Both the position numbers and the translations under genes were made by a program. The notes under the pieces were generated by a model. That model made no database searches. It was not told where the DNA came from and saw only the letters and a program-made list of their open reading frames with translations. A stretch of 27,522 nucleotides of DNA from the NCBI GenBank assembly GCA_007125475.1, contig SLDB01000181.1, positions 1 to 27,522 of the forward strand, given 5' to 3'. This stretch comes from Nitriliruptoraceae bacterium (GTDB taxonomy: Bacteria > Actinomycetota > Nitriliruptoria > Nitriliruptorales > Nitriliruptoraceae). The number at the start of each line of letters is the position of its first letter. Within the stretch, counting starts at the first letter, position 1. This document shows positions 7,502 to 14,861 of this stretch, one piece after another.

Positions 7502-8845
7502 ATGGCCGAGGTGTTCGAGGTGGCCGGGGGAGAGTTGACGGTGGAAGGGGTGTCGGCGACGGCGCTCGCCGAGCGGTTCGGCACCCCGCTGTTCGTCACG
7601 TCCGAACGACGGCTGCGGGAGAACCTCCGCCGCTTCACCGGGGCGTTCGTCTCGCGGTACGCGGGCGAGGTGCTGGTGTGTGTCGGCATGAAGGCGAACC
7701 TCGGCCTCGCGGTGCGCCGCGTGGTCGTCGAGGAGGGTGGCGGGGGTGACGCGTTCGGGCTGGGTGAGCTCACGGTGGCGCTGCGGGCGGGGACGGACCC
7801 GGCGAAGATCGTGATGAACGGACCGAACAAGTCCGACGAGGTGCTCCGGGCAGCGGTGGCGTCAGCGATCACCGTGAACGTGGACAACCTCGACGAACTC
7901 GAGACGCTGCGGCGCGTGGCGTCTCAGGTCGGGACCGCGGCCCGGGTGGCGCTGCGCATCCGGCTCCCGCTCGAGGAACTCGCCGGTCGTCGGTACGTCG
8001 ACCCCCGCTACGGACCGCCGGGGATCGACGTGGTGGGCTGGGAGCGGGCGTTCAAGTTCGGCATGGAGCCTGCGTCGTTCTTCGCCGCCGTCGAACGTGC
8101 CGTCGCCGCCGACGAGGTCGATCTGATCGGCGTCGCCTACCACGGGGGGATCCCGCGACGGGCCGGGTACCACGTCGAGGAGGTCGAGGACCTGATGGCC
8201 CATGTCGTCGAGGCCCGGGACCGCACGGGCTGGGCCCCGGAGACGGTGAACCTCGGGGGAGGCTTCGTACCGCCGCGCCGCGGGGTCACGCCTGCCCCGC
8301 CGAGCCTTCAACGCTACGCCGAGGAGATCACGGCGGCCCTCACCACCGCGTGCGACGAGGCGGACCTGGCGCTGCCGTCGCTCGTCCTCGAGCCGGGTCG
8401 GTACTGCTGGGAGGACGCGGTGGTCTGGCTGACCCGGGTCGGGAACACCAAGCGTGACGAGAGCCTCGCCCACAAGACGTGGGTGTACGTCGACGGGAGC
8501 ATCAACGAGATGGCCGACCCGTTCGACCCCAACGATCGACGCCGCGAGATCATCGTCGCGAACGACCCCGCCCGTGAGGTGGCGGGGCCCGTTGACGTCT
8601 GCGGACCGCTGTGCAACGCCGCTGACGTCCTCGCCGCCGCCCGCCCCCTGCCGCCGTTGTCCACCGGCGACCTGCTGGCGTTCCTGGACATGGGGGCGTA
8701 CAACGAGTCGTTCGCGAACCAGTCGAACGCGACGCCGCGTTCGGCCTCGGTGCTGGTCTCCGAGGGGCGGGCCGAGGTGGTCCGCCGCCGGGAGACGATC
8801 GAGGACCTCCTCGCTCGGGACACCCTTGCGAGCTGGCTCGCCTGA
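7502..8845 (+). CDS. PLP-dependent decarboxylase, LysA/ODC-like (group IV, alanine-racemase fold)
   Basis: The 447-residue product has the two-domain build of diaminopimelate, ornithine and arginine decarboxylases. A PLP TIM barrel carries Lys64 in VGMKANLG as the Schiff-base lysine, and a C-terminal beta domain follows. Also present are GGDAFGLGEL, a Gly-rich phosphate loop in VNLGGGF, the EPGR arginine, active-site Cys371 in GPLCNAADVL and the GAYNESF tyrosine. Several signatures differ from true LysA: YAVKAN reads VGMKAN, GDVVSGGE reads GDAFGLGE, and CESGD reads CNAAD. It is therefore probably a paralogue acting on another amino acid, and it lies in a metabolic cluster rather than with lysine genes. 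AGGAGG five bases before ATG 7502 fixes the start. The substrate is not known. Confidence 0.85.
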   Translation: MAEVFEVAGGELTVEGVSATALAERFGTPLFVTSERRLRENLRRFTGAFVSRYAGEVLVCVGMKANLGLAVRRVVVEEGGGGDAFGLGELTVALRAGTDPAKIVMNGPNKSDEVLRAAVASAITVNVDNLDELETLRRVASQVGTAARVALRIRLPLEELAGRRYVDPRYGPPGIDVVGWERAFKFGMEPASFFAAVERAVAADEVDLIGVAYHGGIPRRAGYHVEEVEDLMAHVVEARDRTGWAPETVNLGGGFVPPRRGVTPAPPSLQRYAEEITAALTTACDEADLALPSLVLEPGRYCWEDAVVWLTRVGNTKRDESLAHKTWVYVDGSINEMADPFDPNDRRREIIVANDPAREVAGPVDVCGPLCNAADVLAAARPLPPLSTGDLLAFLDMGAYNESFANQSNATPRSASVLVSEGRAEVVRRRETIEDLLARDTLASWLA

Positions 8846-8848
8846 GCC

Positions 8849-8877
8849 GTGACCGTGCAACCGAGCGCGAGTAGCAT
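8849..8877 (+). promoter_or_regulatory. Promoter of the TPP enzyme (GTGACC-N17-TAGCAT)
   Basis: GTGACC at 8849-8854 and TAGCAT at 8872-8877 are exactly 17 bases apart and begin four bases after the previous stop codon. The leader would be about 65 bases, ending with GGAGA at 8939-8943 before ATG 8949. This implies the TPP enzyme can be expressed separately from the decarboxylase. Confidence 0.55.
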
Positions 8878-8948
8878 CGTCGGCGTGCGGCCGGGCCGGC
8901 CTCGTGTCCGCGGCGGCACCCTCGTCGACGCCGCGATCGGAGACCCTG

Positions 8949-10700
8949 ATGACCACGACCCAACCGGGCACGTCCGAGGTGCTGTCGATCACCGGTGGGG
9001 AGGCGCTGGCCCGGATGCTGCAGGCCTGCGGTGCCGGACCGATGTTCGGGATGGGCGGGTTCCAGTTGCTGCCGTTCTACGACGCGGCCCGCCGACTCGG
9101 TCTCGACCACCACCTCATCAACGACGAGCGCACCGGGGTGTTCGCCGCTGACGCCTACGCCAAGGTCTCCGGACGGGTCGGGCTCGTCGACGCCACCCTC
9201 GGCCCGGGGGCGACGAACCTGGTCACGGGTCTGGTGGAGGCGTTGAACGCCGGGACCCCGCTGGTCGCGTTGGTCGGCGACTCGCACCGCCACCATTCCT
9301 GGAAGAACATGACCCAGGAATCCCGCCAGCAGGAGATCCTGCGACCGGCGGTGAAGGAGTTGATCCGCGTCGAGGCGGTCCACCGGATCCCCGAACTGGT
9401 CCGTCGTGCCTTCACGGTCGCCACCAGCGGGCGCCCCGGTCCCGTGGTCCTCGACGTCCCCGAGGACATCGCCCACGCCGAGCACGACTTCGACGCCGCC
9501 GAGTTCCGCCTCGACGAGGACCGCTCGCGGGCGCCGCGCATCCGTACCCGCCCCGACCCCGACGCGGTGGCGACCGCCGCCGAGCTGCTGCGCCACGCCG
9601 AGCGCCCCGTCGTCCTCGCCGGCGGTGGCGTCCACCTCTCGGACGCCTCGGTGGCGCTCACCGCGTTCGCCGAAGAGCTGAACATCCCGGTGGCGCACAC
9701 CCTCACCGGCAAGGGCGCGATCGCGTGCACCTCGCCGTTGAGCGCCGGGTTGTTCGGCCGTTACGACCGGATCGCGAACACCCTCATCGACGAGGCCGAC
9801 GTCCTCCTCGTCGTCGGGTGCAAGCTCGGCGAGATCGCCACCAAGCGGTACGCCCTCCCTTCCGGTCACCAGGCGATCATCCACCTCGACGTCCTCGCCG
9901 AGGAGTTCGAGCGCACCACGGAGGTCGACGTCACGCTGTGGGGTGATGCCCGCCTCGGGCTCGAGGAGCTCACCGCGGCCCTCGCCGACGACGACGGTCA
10001 GGGGGCGCGGTCGCGGGCCGACCACGTCGCCGACGTGCCGGTGAGGATGGCCGCCTGGCGCGAGGAGGTCGCCGACCGGCTCTCCTCCGACGAGGTCCCC
10101 GTCAACATGGCCCGGTTGCTCACCGAGATCAACGAGGTCCTCCCAGCCGACGGGCTCCTCGTCGCCGACGGCGGCTTCGCGGCCCACTGGGGCGGGTTGT
10201 TGTACGACACCAAGCAGCCCGGTCGCAGCTTCGTCCCCGATCGTGGTTTCGCCTCGATCGGGTACGGCCTCCCCGGGGCGATGGGCGCGTCCCTGGCCGC
10301 TCCCGGCCGGGCGGTGGTGTCGCTCACCGGTGACGGCGGGTTCAACATGTCGCTGGGTGATCTCGAGACCGCACGCCGGGTCGGTGCGTCGTTCACCCTC
10401 GTGGTGGTGAACAACGCGGCCTCCGGGTACGTCAAGGCGTTGCAGCACCTTGTCTACGGGGAGGGGGCCTACCACGCCTCGGACCTCGTCGAGGTGGACT
10501 ACGCCCGGGTCGCCGAGGCGTTCGGGTGCACCGGGATCCGGGTCGAACACCCCGGGGAGATCGCCGGTGCGCTCCGCAAGGGGATCGAGTCCGACGGGCC
10601 GACCGTGATCGACGTCATCGTCACCCGTGACCCCGCCAAGATGCTCCCCGGGGTGGACAACCGTGCCACCACGATGCAGAAGGGCGACCGCCCCGTGTGA
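8949..10700 (+). CDS. Thiamine-pyrophosphate enzyme, acetolactate-synthase-like
   Basis: The 583-residue product has the three-domain layout of the POX/AHAS family. The N-terminal Pyr domain has the cofactor-activating Glu60 (NDERTGVFAADAYAKVSG) and LGPGATNLVTGLVEA. A central domain lies at about 205-340, and the C-terminal PP domain has the TPP/magnesium motif starting GDG at 461-463 and ending NN at 488-489. Such enzymes decarboxylate a 2-oxo acid and either release an aldehyde or ligate the bound acyl group. Nothing nearby encodes an acetolactate synthase small subunit, so it is probably not IlvB. The pairing with a PLP decarboxylase suggests sequential processing of an amino-acid-derived 2-oxo acid, which is inference. 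ATG 8949 has GGAGA six bases upstream. Confidence 0.85.
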   Translation: MTTTQPGTSEVLSITGGEALARMLQACGAGPMFGMGGFQLLPFYDAARRLGLDHHLINDERTGVFAADAYAKVSGRVGLVDATLGPGATNLVTGLVEALNAGTPLVALVGDSHRHHSWKNMTQESRQQEILRPAVKELIRVEAVHRIPELVRRAFTVATSGRPGPVVLDVPEDIAHAEHDFDAAEFRLDEDRSRAPRIRTRPDPDAVATAAELLRHAERPVVLAGGGVHLSDASVALTAFAEELNIPVAHTLTGKGAIACTSPLSAGLFGRYDRIANTLIDEADVLLVVGCKLGEIATKRYALPSGHQAIIHLDVLAEEFERTTEVDVTLWGDARLGLEELTAALADDDGQGARSRADHVADVPVRMAAWREEVADRLSSDEVPVNMARLLTEINEVLPADGLLVADGGFAAHWGGLLYDTKQPGRSFVPDRGFASIGYGLPGAMGASLAAPGRAVVSLTGDGGFNMSLGDLETARRVGASFTLVVVNNAASGYVKALQHLVYGEGAYHASDLVEVDYARVAEAFGCTGIRVEHPGEIAGALRKGIESDGPTVIDVIVTRDPAKMLPGVDNRATTMQKGDRPV

Positions 10701-10739
10701 CCCCCCGCACGGGCCGGCACCGCAGCGACGACGGCCGGG

Positions 10740-11786
10740 CTACGGCAGCAGGTGCTCGAGGTCGCTCGCGTCGACCATCGGGTCGTCGAGGTCGACCATC
10801 ACCTGGGTGTGCGACAGCGTCCACGCCCGCCCGGTGATGCTCGAGTGCAGCGCCGGGAAGTCGCCGACCCGGGCCTCGCCCAGGACGGTGCCGCGGAAGC
10901 TCGATCCGCGGGGCGAGACCGTCTCGAGCCACTGGCCCGGGCGGATCAACCCCCGGTCGGCGAGTCGGGCCAGGCGTGCCGAGGTCCCGGTCCCCGTCGG
11001 GCTGCGGCAGATCACCCCGGGGTGGACGTGGGTCGCCGACCGGGACCGCCAGCCGTCGGGTCCGACCGGCTCGAGGGGACCGGCGAGGTGGAGGAACGAC
11101 AGCGGTCCGACATCGCCGAGCTGGGGGTGGACCTCGTGGAACCCGGGGCGGGCGGCGCGGATGAACGCGTCGCTGAACGCCGTCAACGCCGATTCCTCGT
11201 CGCGTACCAGGGAGAACCCCAACGCCTCGGCCTCGGTGAGGGCGTAGAACGCACCGCTCCACACCAGGTCGTAGCGGACCTCGCCGTACCTCGGGACCTC
11301 GACGGTGCGGTCGCGGTCGGCGACGTAGGCGGGTTCGCCCTGCGTGGTCACCGAGGTCACCCAACCGTCGTGGCACTCGGCGGTGACGTGGACCAGCCCC
11401 GCCGGGGACTCCAGGGTGAGCTGTTGCAGGCCGTCGCCCTCGATGGGGACGATCCCGCTCTGCAGGACGGCGGTTGCGGTGCAGATCGTGTTCGACCCGG
11501 AGTACTGCGGGTAGCCCATCGCCTCCATGATGATGTAGCCGACCTGGGCCCGGGGGTCGGAGGGGGGGAGCACCAGGTTCACGCACATCGCCGGGTCGCC
11601 GTACGGCTCGGAGAGCAGCAGCCGCCGCAGCCCGTCGCCGTATCGTTCGAGGTACCGCGCCTTGTCGAGGACCGACGCCCCCGGCAGGTCGCTCACCCCG
11701 CCGACGACGATCCGGCTGACGTCGCCACCGGCCTGCGTGTCGATGAGCTCGATCGCCCGGATGCGGGCACCGTGCCTATACGGCAT
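10740..11786 (-). CDS. Proline racemase superfamily enzyme with Ser/Thr active-site pair
   Basis: The 348-residue product has the duplicated fold of proline racemase, hydroxyproline epimerase and trans-3-hydroxy-L-proline dehydratase. It opens with IELIDTQAGGDVSRIVVGG. The first catalytic loop is YSGSNTICTATAVL with Ser96 where racemases have Cys. The second is ICRSPTGTGTSARLA with Thr264 where racemases have Cys (DRSPCGTGT). The Asp before RSP is replaced by Cys260. Family members with Cys/Thr are dehydratases and Ser/Cys members are known, but Ser with Thr is not a pair I recognise. A hydroxyproline or related imino-acid dehydratase or epimerase is possible; the activity should be left open. 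ATG 11786 lies 11 bases inside the end of the dehydrogenase gene, so the two are coupled. It converges on the TPP enzyme with 39 bases between. Confidence 0.88.
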   Translation of the reverse strand: MPYRHGARIRAIELIDTQAGGDVSRIVVGGVSDLPGASVLDKARYLERYGDGLRRLLLSEPYGDPAMCVNLVLPPSDPRAQVGYIIMEAMGYPQYSGSNTICTATAVLQSGIVPIEGDGLQQLTLESPAGLVHVTAECHDGWVTSVTTQGEPAYVADRDRTVEVPRYGEVRYDLVWSGAFYALTEAEALGFSLVRDEESALTAFSDAFIRAARPGFHEVHPQLGDVGPLSFLHLAGPLEPVGPDGWRSRSATHVHPGVICRSPTGTGTSARLARLADRGLIRPGQWLETVSPRGSSFRGTVLGEARVGDFPALHSSITGRAWTLSHTQVMVDLDDPMVDASDLEHLLP

Positions 11787-12882
11787 GCGGGGCACCGATC
11801 TCGTCCCACTTCGCGTCGGGCACGACGACGAGGTTGCCGACGAACCCCTTCGCCATGAAGTCGCGCTGGGCACGGTGGAACTCCGAGAGCCGGTAGGTGC
11901 CGCCGAGCAACGGTCGGATCTCACCCGACTCGATGTAGTCCAGCAAGCGTCGGAACGCGCCGCGGGTGCCCTGTGACGAGCCGTGGAGCTCGAGGTGCTT
12001 GAGGTACATCGTCCGCAGGTCGAGGTCCACGACGGGTCCGGCGATCGCTCCGGAGGTGGTATAGCGGCCTTCGGGGCGGAGGATCCGCAGCAGGTCGTTG
12101 AACATCGGTCCGGCGACGAGGTCGGCGACGACGTCGATCGGTGCACCGCCGGTCACCTCCTCGACGGCCGAGACGAGGTCACCGGTACCGCGCAGGACCA
12201 CGCCTTCGGCGCCGATGTCCTCCAGCGCCGCTTCCTTCCCGGGGCTGGTCACCGCGTACGGGATCGCCCCCCGGGCCCGACACAGCTGCACCAGGCCGGA
12301 GCCGACGCCGCCGGAGGCGCCGGTGATCAGCACCCGCTCGCCGGCGGCCAGCCGGACCCGGTCCAGCATGTGCTCGCCGGTGAGGTAGGCGCAGCAGAAG
12401 GTGGCCAGCTCGGCGTCGGAGATCGGGGCGTCGGTGGGGTGGGCGTTCTCCGCCGGCACGACGGTGTACTCGGCGTACCCCCCGTCGCGGCCGTGGCCGA
12501 TGTAGTCGATGTCGGCGAGGCTGTCATCGCCGACCGGGCGGTTGTAGAGGCTGAAGTCGACGATCACCCGTTCGCCGACGCGGGCGGTGTCCACACCGTC
12601 CCCGACGGCGACGATCGTGCCGACGGTGTCCGTGCCCTGGATCCGGGGAAACGTCAGCGTCGAACGTCCCCGGCGCCATGTCGACACGGATCCGGGGTCG
12701 GTCTCGGTGCCGTAGGCGCCCTCACGGACCCACACGTCGGTGTTGTTCATCCCGCACGCCGAGACCTCGACGAGGACCTCGCCGTTCCCCGGGTCGGGGC
12801 GGGGCACGTCGGTGCGGTGGGCGAGCATCTCGAGCCCGCCGTGACCGGTGAGCTGCACGGCTTGCATCGTCGCAGGGAGCAT
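11776..12882 (-). CDS. Medium-chain dehydrogenase/reductase (alcohol dehydrogenase-like)
   Basis: The 368-residue product has the GroES-like N-terminal domain (about 1-150) and a Rossmann domain with VLITGASGGVGSGLVQL at about 190-206 for NAD(P) binding. Zinc ADHs have Cys followed by GHE; here the Cys is present in ACGMNNTDVWVREGAYG, but the GHE position reads GTD (IQGTDTVGTIVAVG). The four-cysteine structural zinc lobe is also absent. It is therefore probably closer to zinc-independent quinone or enoyl reductases, or binds zinc abnormally. ATG 12882 is preceded by AGGAGG at 12888-12893 (minus strand) with five bases between; a GTG six bases upstream overlaps that ribosome-binding site and is less likely. 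It is the first gene of an operon with the proline-racemase-like gene. Confidence 0.87.
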   Translation of the reverse strand: MLPATMQAVQLTGHGGLEMLAHRTDVPRPDPGNGEVLVEVSACGMNNTDVWVREGAYGTETDPGSVSTWRRGRSTLTFPRIQGTDTVGTIVAVGDGVDTARVGERVIVDFSLYNRPVGDDSLADIDYIGHGRDGGYAEYTVVPAENAHPTDAPISDAELATFCCAYLTGEHMLDRVRLAAGERVLITGASGGVGSGLVQLCRARGAIPYAVTSPGKEAALEDIGAEGVVLRGTGDLVSAVEEVTGGAPIDVVADLVAGPMFNDLLRILRPEGRYTTSGAIAGPVVDLDLRTMYLKHLELHGSSQGTRGAFRRLLDYIESGEIRPLLGGTYRLSEFHRAQRDFMAKGFVGNLVVVPDAKWDEIGAPHAV

Positions 12883-12954
12883 CGTCACCTCCTGACATGG
12901 TGGGCTCGGTCACCGGTGGGGCTCGCGGTCGCCGGAACCGGTTCGGCGACCGAG

Positions 12955-13027
12955 AGCCGAGGACGGGATTCGAACCCGTGACCTGCCGCTTACAAGGCGG
13001 CTGCTCTGCCAGCTGAGCTACCTCGGC
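12955..13027 (-). tRNA. tRNA-Thr (anticodon TGT)
   Basis: The minus strand folds into a complete cloverleaf. The acceptor arms are GCCGAGG and CCTCGGC, the D arm GCTC/GAGC, the anticodon arm GCCGC/GCGGC with loop CTTGTAA, the variable loop AGGTC and the T arm ACGGG/CCCGT with TTCGAAT. The anticodon TGT reads threonine ACA codons. The discriminator base is T and CCA is not encoded. No integrase or attachment duplication was seen next to it. Confidence 0.97.
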
Positions 13028-13036
13028 GTCGCGCGG

Positions 13037-13042
13037 AGGGTA
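13037..13042 (-). promoter_or_regulatory. Candidate -10 of the tRNA-Thr gene (TACCCT)
   Basis: TACCCT on the minus strand lies nine bases upstream of the mature tRNA 5' end and is identical to the carD -10. The -35 region is weak. The rest of 13028-13192 shows no gene. Confidence 0.45.
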
Positions 13043-13192
13043 GACCCCGCACCGGGCCGTCGGCACCCCCTGCCCCGGTCGGTGGGCGGTGCCTCGGTCG
13101 GTCGACGGTCACGGGGACCCACGTGGTGACGTCGGCGTAGTTGCACGGCTGTGATTCGTCTGCGACCCTTGCGACGACGAGGAGGCGTGCGC

Positions 13193-13486
13193 ATGGTTCC
13201 ACCGATCCCGACGACGGCCGAGGACATCACCTCACCGCTCTCCGAGCGGGACACGCGGATCCTCGACTTCGAGCGGGAGTGGTGGAAGTACGCTGGGGCC
13301 AAGGAGCAGGCGATCCGTGAACGCTTCGACGTCTCGCCGACGAGGTACTACCAGCTGCTGAACCGGATCATCGACGACGAGGACGCGGTGAGCTACGACC
13401 CGATGCTCGTCAAACGGCTCCGGCGCCTTCGTGCCCAGCGGCAGCGGCAGCGGGCCGCACGTCGTCTGGGTAGCACCGCGCGCTGA
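13193..13486 (+). CDS. DUF3263 family protein
   Basis: This is a 97-residue basic protein of the actinobacterial DUF3263 family. It has the family core ILDFEREWWKYAGAKEQAI, then ERFDVSPTRYYQLLNRIID, and ends with an Arg-rich tail starting LVKRLRRLRAQ. The RYYQLLN segment looks like a helix-turn-helix recognition helix, so DNA binding is plausible but unproven. ATG 13193 has AGGAGG seven bases upstream; the frame extends further upstream but GTG 13187 is too close to that site. The following gene encodes a LytR_C protein six bases after the stop. The same pair occurs as Rv0430-Rv0431 in Mycobacterium tuberculosis, which supports both calls and suggests co-transcription. Confidence 0.9.
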   Translation: MVPPIPTTAEDITSPLSERDTRILDFEREWWKYAGAKEQAIRERFDVSPTRYYQLLNRIIDDEDAVSYDPMLVKRLRRLRAQRQRQRAARRLGSTAR

Positions 13487-13492
13487 TCCGTC

Positions 13493-14284
13493 GTGGCGAC
13501 CGCCCGGCACACCGCCGAGGGTGACGCGAGCTTCCGGGTCTCGCTGCTGCGCAACCTCGGTGGGGCCGTCGGCCTCGTGGCGCTCAGCGCCGCCGTGTTC
13601 GGGGTTCTGGGCATGATCGGACGCGCCGATCCCCCGCAGGTGACCGCCGGTGAGGAGGCCACCGACGACGCCGCCGACGAGGCTGCCGACGGTGCCGGCG
13701 ACGACGCCGGCACCGACGCGGACCCCAACGCCCGTGACGACTCCCCGGACCAGGGGGTCAGCGATGCCGACGACGGCACGGAAGACGTCACCGACGATGA
13801 CGACGCCGCCGGCGACACGGACGCCGACGCCGCCGACGCCGCCGACGCCGGCGCCGCCGACGATGGCGCCGTAGACGACGATGGCGCCGCCGCTCCCGAC
13901 GACCAAGAGGGCCGGGAGGACGACACCGAGGCCGGGGACGATGAGGCGGACGGCATCGACGACACCGCCGCGGACCAGCCCTCCGAGGATCCACGGATCG
14001 ATCCGGCGTCGGTGACGGTGCAGGTCCTCGACGGCTACCAGCAGGACGGGGGTGTCGCCGCGCGGGCTCTCGCCGAGGAACTGCGGGGGGACGGCTACCG
14101 CGTCATCGCGGAGAACCCCGCCCTGCGCTACGACGCGACGACGGTGCTGTGGGCGACCCCCGACGGCGAGGCGGCAGCCCGGCAGGTCGCCGCCGACATC
14201 GGCGCGAGCGAGGTCCGCGAGCAACCCGGCAACCTGTCGACCTCGGTCGCGGTGCACGTCGTGGTCGGTGCCGACCGGGGCTGA
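13493..14284 (+). CDS. Membrane-anchored LytR_C domain protein (VirR-like) with long acidic linker
   Basis: The 263-residue protein has a short cytoplasmic N-terminus and one transmembrane helix at about 22-42 (GGAVGLVALSAAVFGVLGMI). An extremely acidic Asp/Ala linker spans about 47-165, and a LytR_C domain follows at about 172-262 (VTVQVLDGYQQ, GYRVIAENPA, EVREQPGNLS). LytR_C domains occur in envelope proteins, often at the end of LCP ligases; this one has no LCP domain. The family member Rv0431 (VirR) of M. tuberculosis affects vesicle release and cell-wall permeability. The domain should face outside the membrane. GTG 13493 follows the DUF3263 stop closely, with no strong ribosome-binding site, so translation is probably coupled. 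The linker is much more acidic than its neighbours. Confidence 0.85.
   Translation: MATARHTAEGDASFRVSLLRNLGGAVGLVALSAAVFGVLGMIGRADPPQVTAGEEATDDAADEAADGAGDDAGTDADPNARDDSPDQGVSDADDGTEDVTDDDDAAGDTDADAADAADAGAADDGAVDDDGAAAPDDQEGREDDTEAGDDEADGIDDTAADQPSEDPRIDPASVTVQVLDGYQQDGGVAARALAEELRGDGYRVIAENPALRYDATTVLWATPDGEAAARQVAADIGASEVREQPGNLSTSVAVHVVVGADRG
13640..13990 (+). repeat. Low-complexity Asp/Ala codon run
   Basis: Within the LytR_C gene, GAC and GCC codons alternate irregularly for about 350 bases and encode the acidic linker. The units are imperfect and variable in length, so this is compositional low complexity rather than a true tandem array. Such runs can slip in replication and vary in length between strains. 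Confidence 0.6.
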
Positions 14285-14309
14285 CCGGACCCCTGCAGCC
14301 CCCCGGTCG

Positions 14310-14741
14310 TCACGAGCCGGCGGTTCCCGACGTCCCCGGCGGTGACGCGGTGGGTGGTGACTCGACGGGGTCGTCCGCGACGGGGTCGTCGGCGTCCAAC
14401 AGGTCGGCGACGGCGCGGCGCAGCGCCGCCGGGGCGAGCGGCGTGGCCAGCCACTCGCGGGCACGAGGATCATCGAGGTGGGCGGCCGGGTCGTCGGTGA
14501 GGACCAGGCACCGGTGTGCGTGTACGCCGTGCCGGGCTGCGGTGGCCAGGCCGTCCACGGTGGTGACGGCGATGCTGGAGGCGTCCTCGGCGCAGGTGGC
14601 CCGGCCGGCGTCGTCGCGGGTGCCGGGGGAGGGCTCGAGGAGGTCGACGTCGAAGCCGGCGACGGTGAGGACCTCCCGGCACAGCCGGCGACGTTCGTCG
14701 TCCGCGTCGATGACGAGGACCCGCACTCCCGGTCGTGGCAC
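14310..14741 (-). CDS. Degenerate receiver-domain (response-regulator-like) protein
   Basis: The 143-residue product starts with a receiver-type first strand, VRVLVIDADDERRRLCREVL, with an acidic pair (IDADD) as in CheY-like proteins, and ends in an alternating strand-helix pattern (CLVLTDDPAAHLD, EWLATPLAPAALRRAVADLL). The phosphoacceptor Asp of strand 3 is not obvious, and the strand-5 Lys-Pro reads Thr-Pro, so phosphorylation is doubtful. The last 25 residues are Pro/Ser/Thr-rich. No output domain or adjacent histidine kinase was seen. GTG 14741 has GGGGG nearby; GTG 14726 is an alternative. It converges on the LytR_C gene with 25 bases between and diverges from the riboswitch-controlled operon. 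Confidence 0.55.
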   Translation of the reverse strand: MPRPGVRVLVIDADDERRRLCREVLTVAGFDVDLLEPSPGTRDDAGRATCAEDASSIAVTTVDGLATAARHGVHAHRCLVLTDDPAAHLDDPRAREWLATPLAPAALRRAVADLLDADDPVADDPVESPPTASPPGTSGTAGS

Positions 14742-14818
14742 GCCCGCCCCCAAGGGTTGATCCCATCCGGCGCGAGGGTAACCGGGTGCGTGTGGCGCCC
14801 GGGTGTGCGCGCACCACG

Positions 14819-14848
14819 TTGACGCGCCGGCGATCGACCTGGCATCCT
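14819..14848 (+). promoter_or_regulatory. Promoter of the SAM-riboswitch operon (TTGACG-N18-CATCCT)
   Basis: TTGACG at 14819-14824 matches the consensus -35 at five of six positions, and CATCCT at 14843-14848 follows after 18 bases. Transcription would start near 14855, about seven bases before the first riboswitch strand. That position fits independently. Confidence 0.6.
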
Positions 14849-14861
14849 GAGCGGACTGGTT

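Noticed and set aside
8904..8948. A longer N-terminus for the TPP enzyme from GTG 8904
   Set aside because: GGAGA sits six bases before ATG 8949, and the extra 15 residues have no family similarity.
8550..10550. A 666-codon open frame on the minus strand opposite the decarboxylase and TPP enzyme
   Set aside because: It is antisense to two clear enzymes with cofactor motifs, and its translation is Gly/Asp/Val/Arg-rich without any recognisable domain. Long antisense frames are expected at this GC content.
12955..13027. tRNA-Thr as an attachment site for an integrated element
   Set aside because: No integrase, no duplicated tRNA 3' end and no composition change were seen on either side.
13640..13990. 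A tandem-repeat or CRISPR-like array
   Set aside because: The units are short, irregular Asp and Ala codons inside an open frame, with no constant repeat and spacer lengths.
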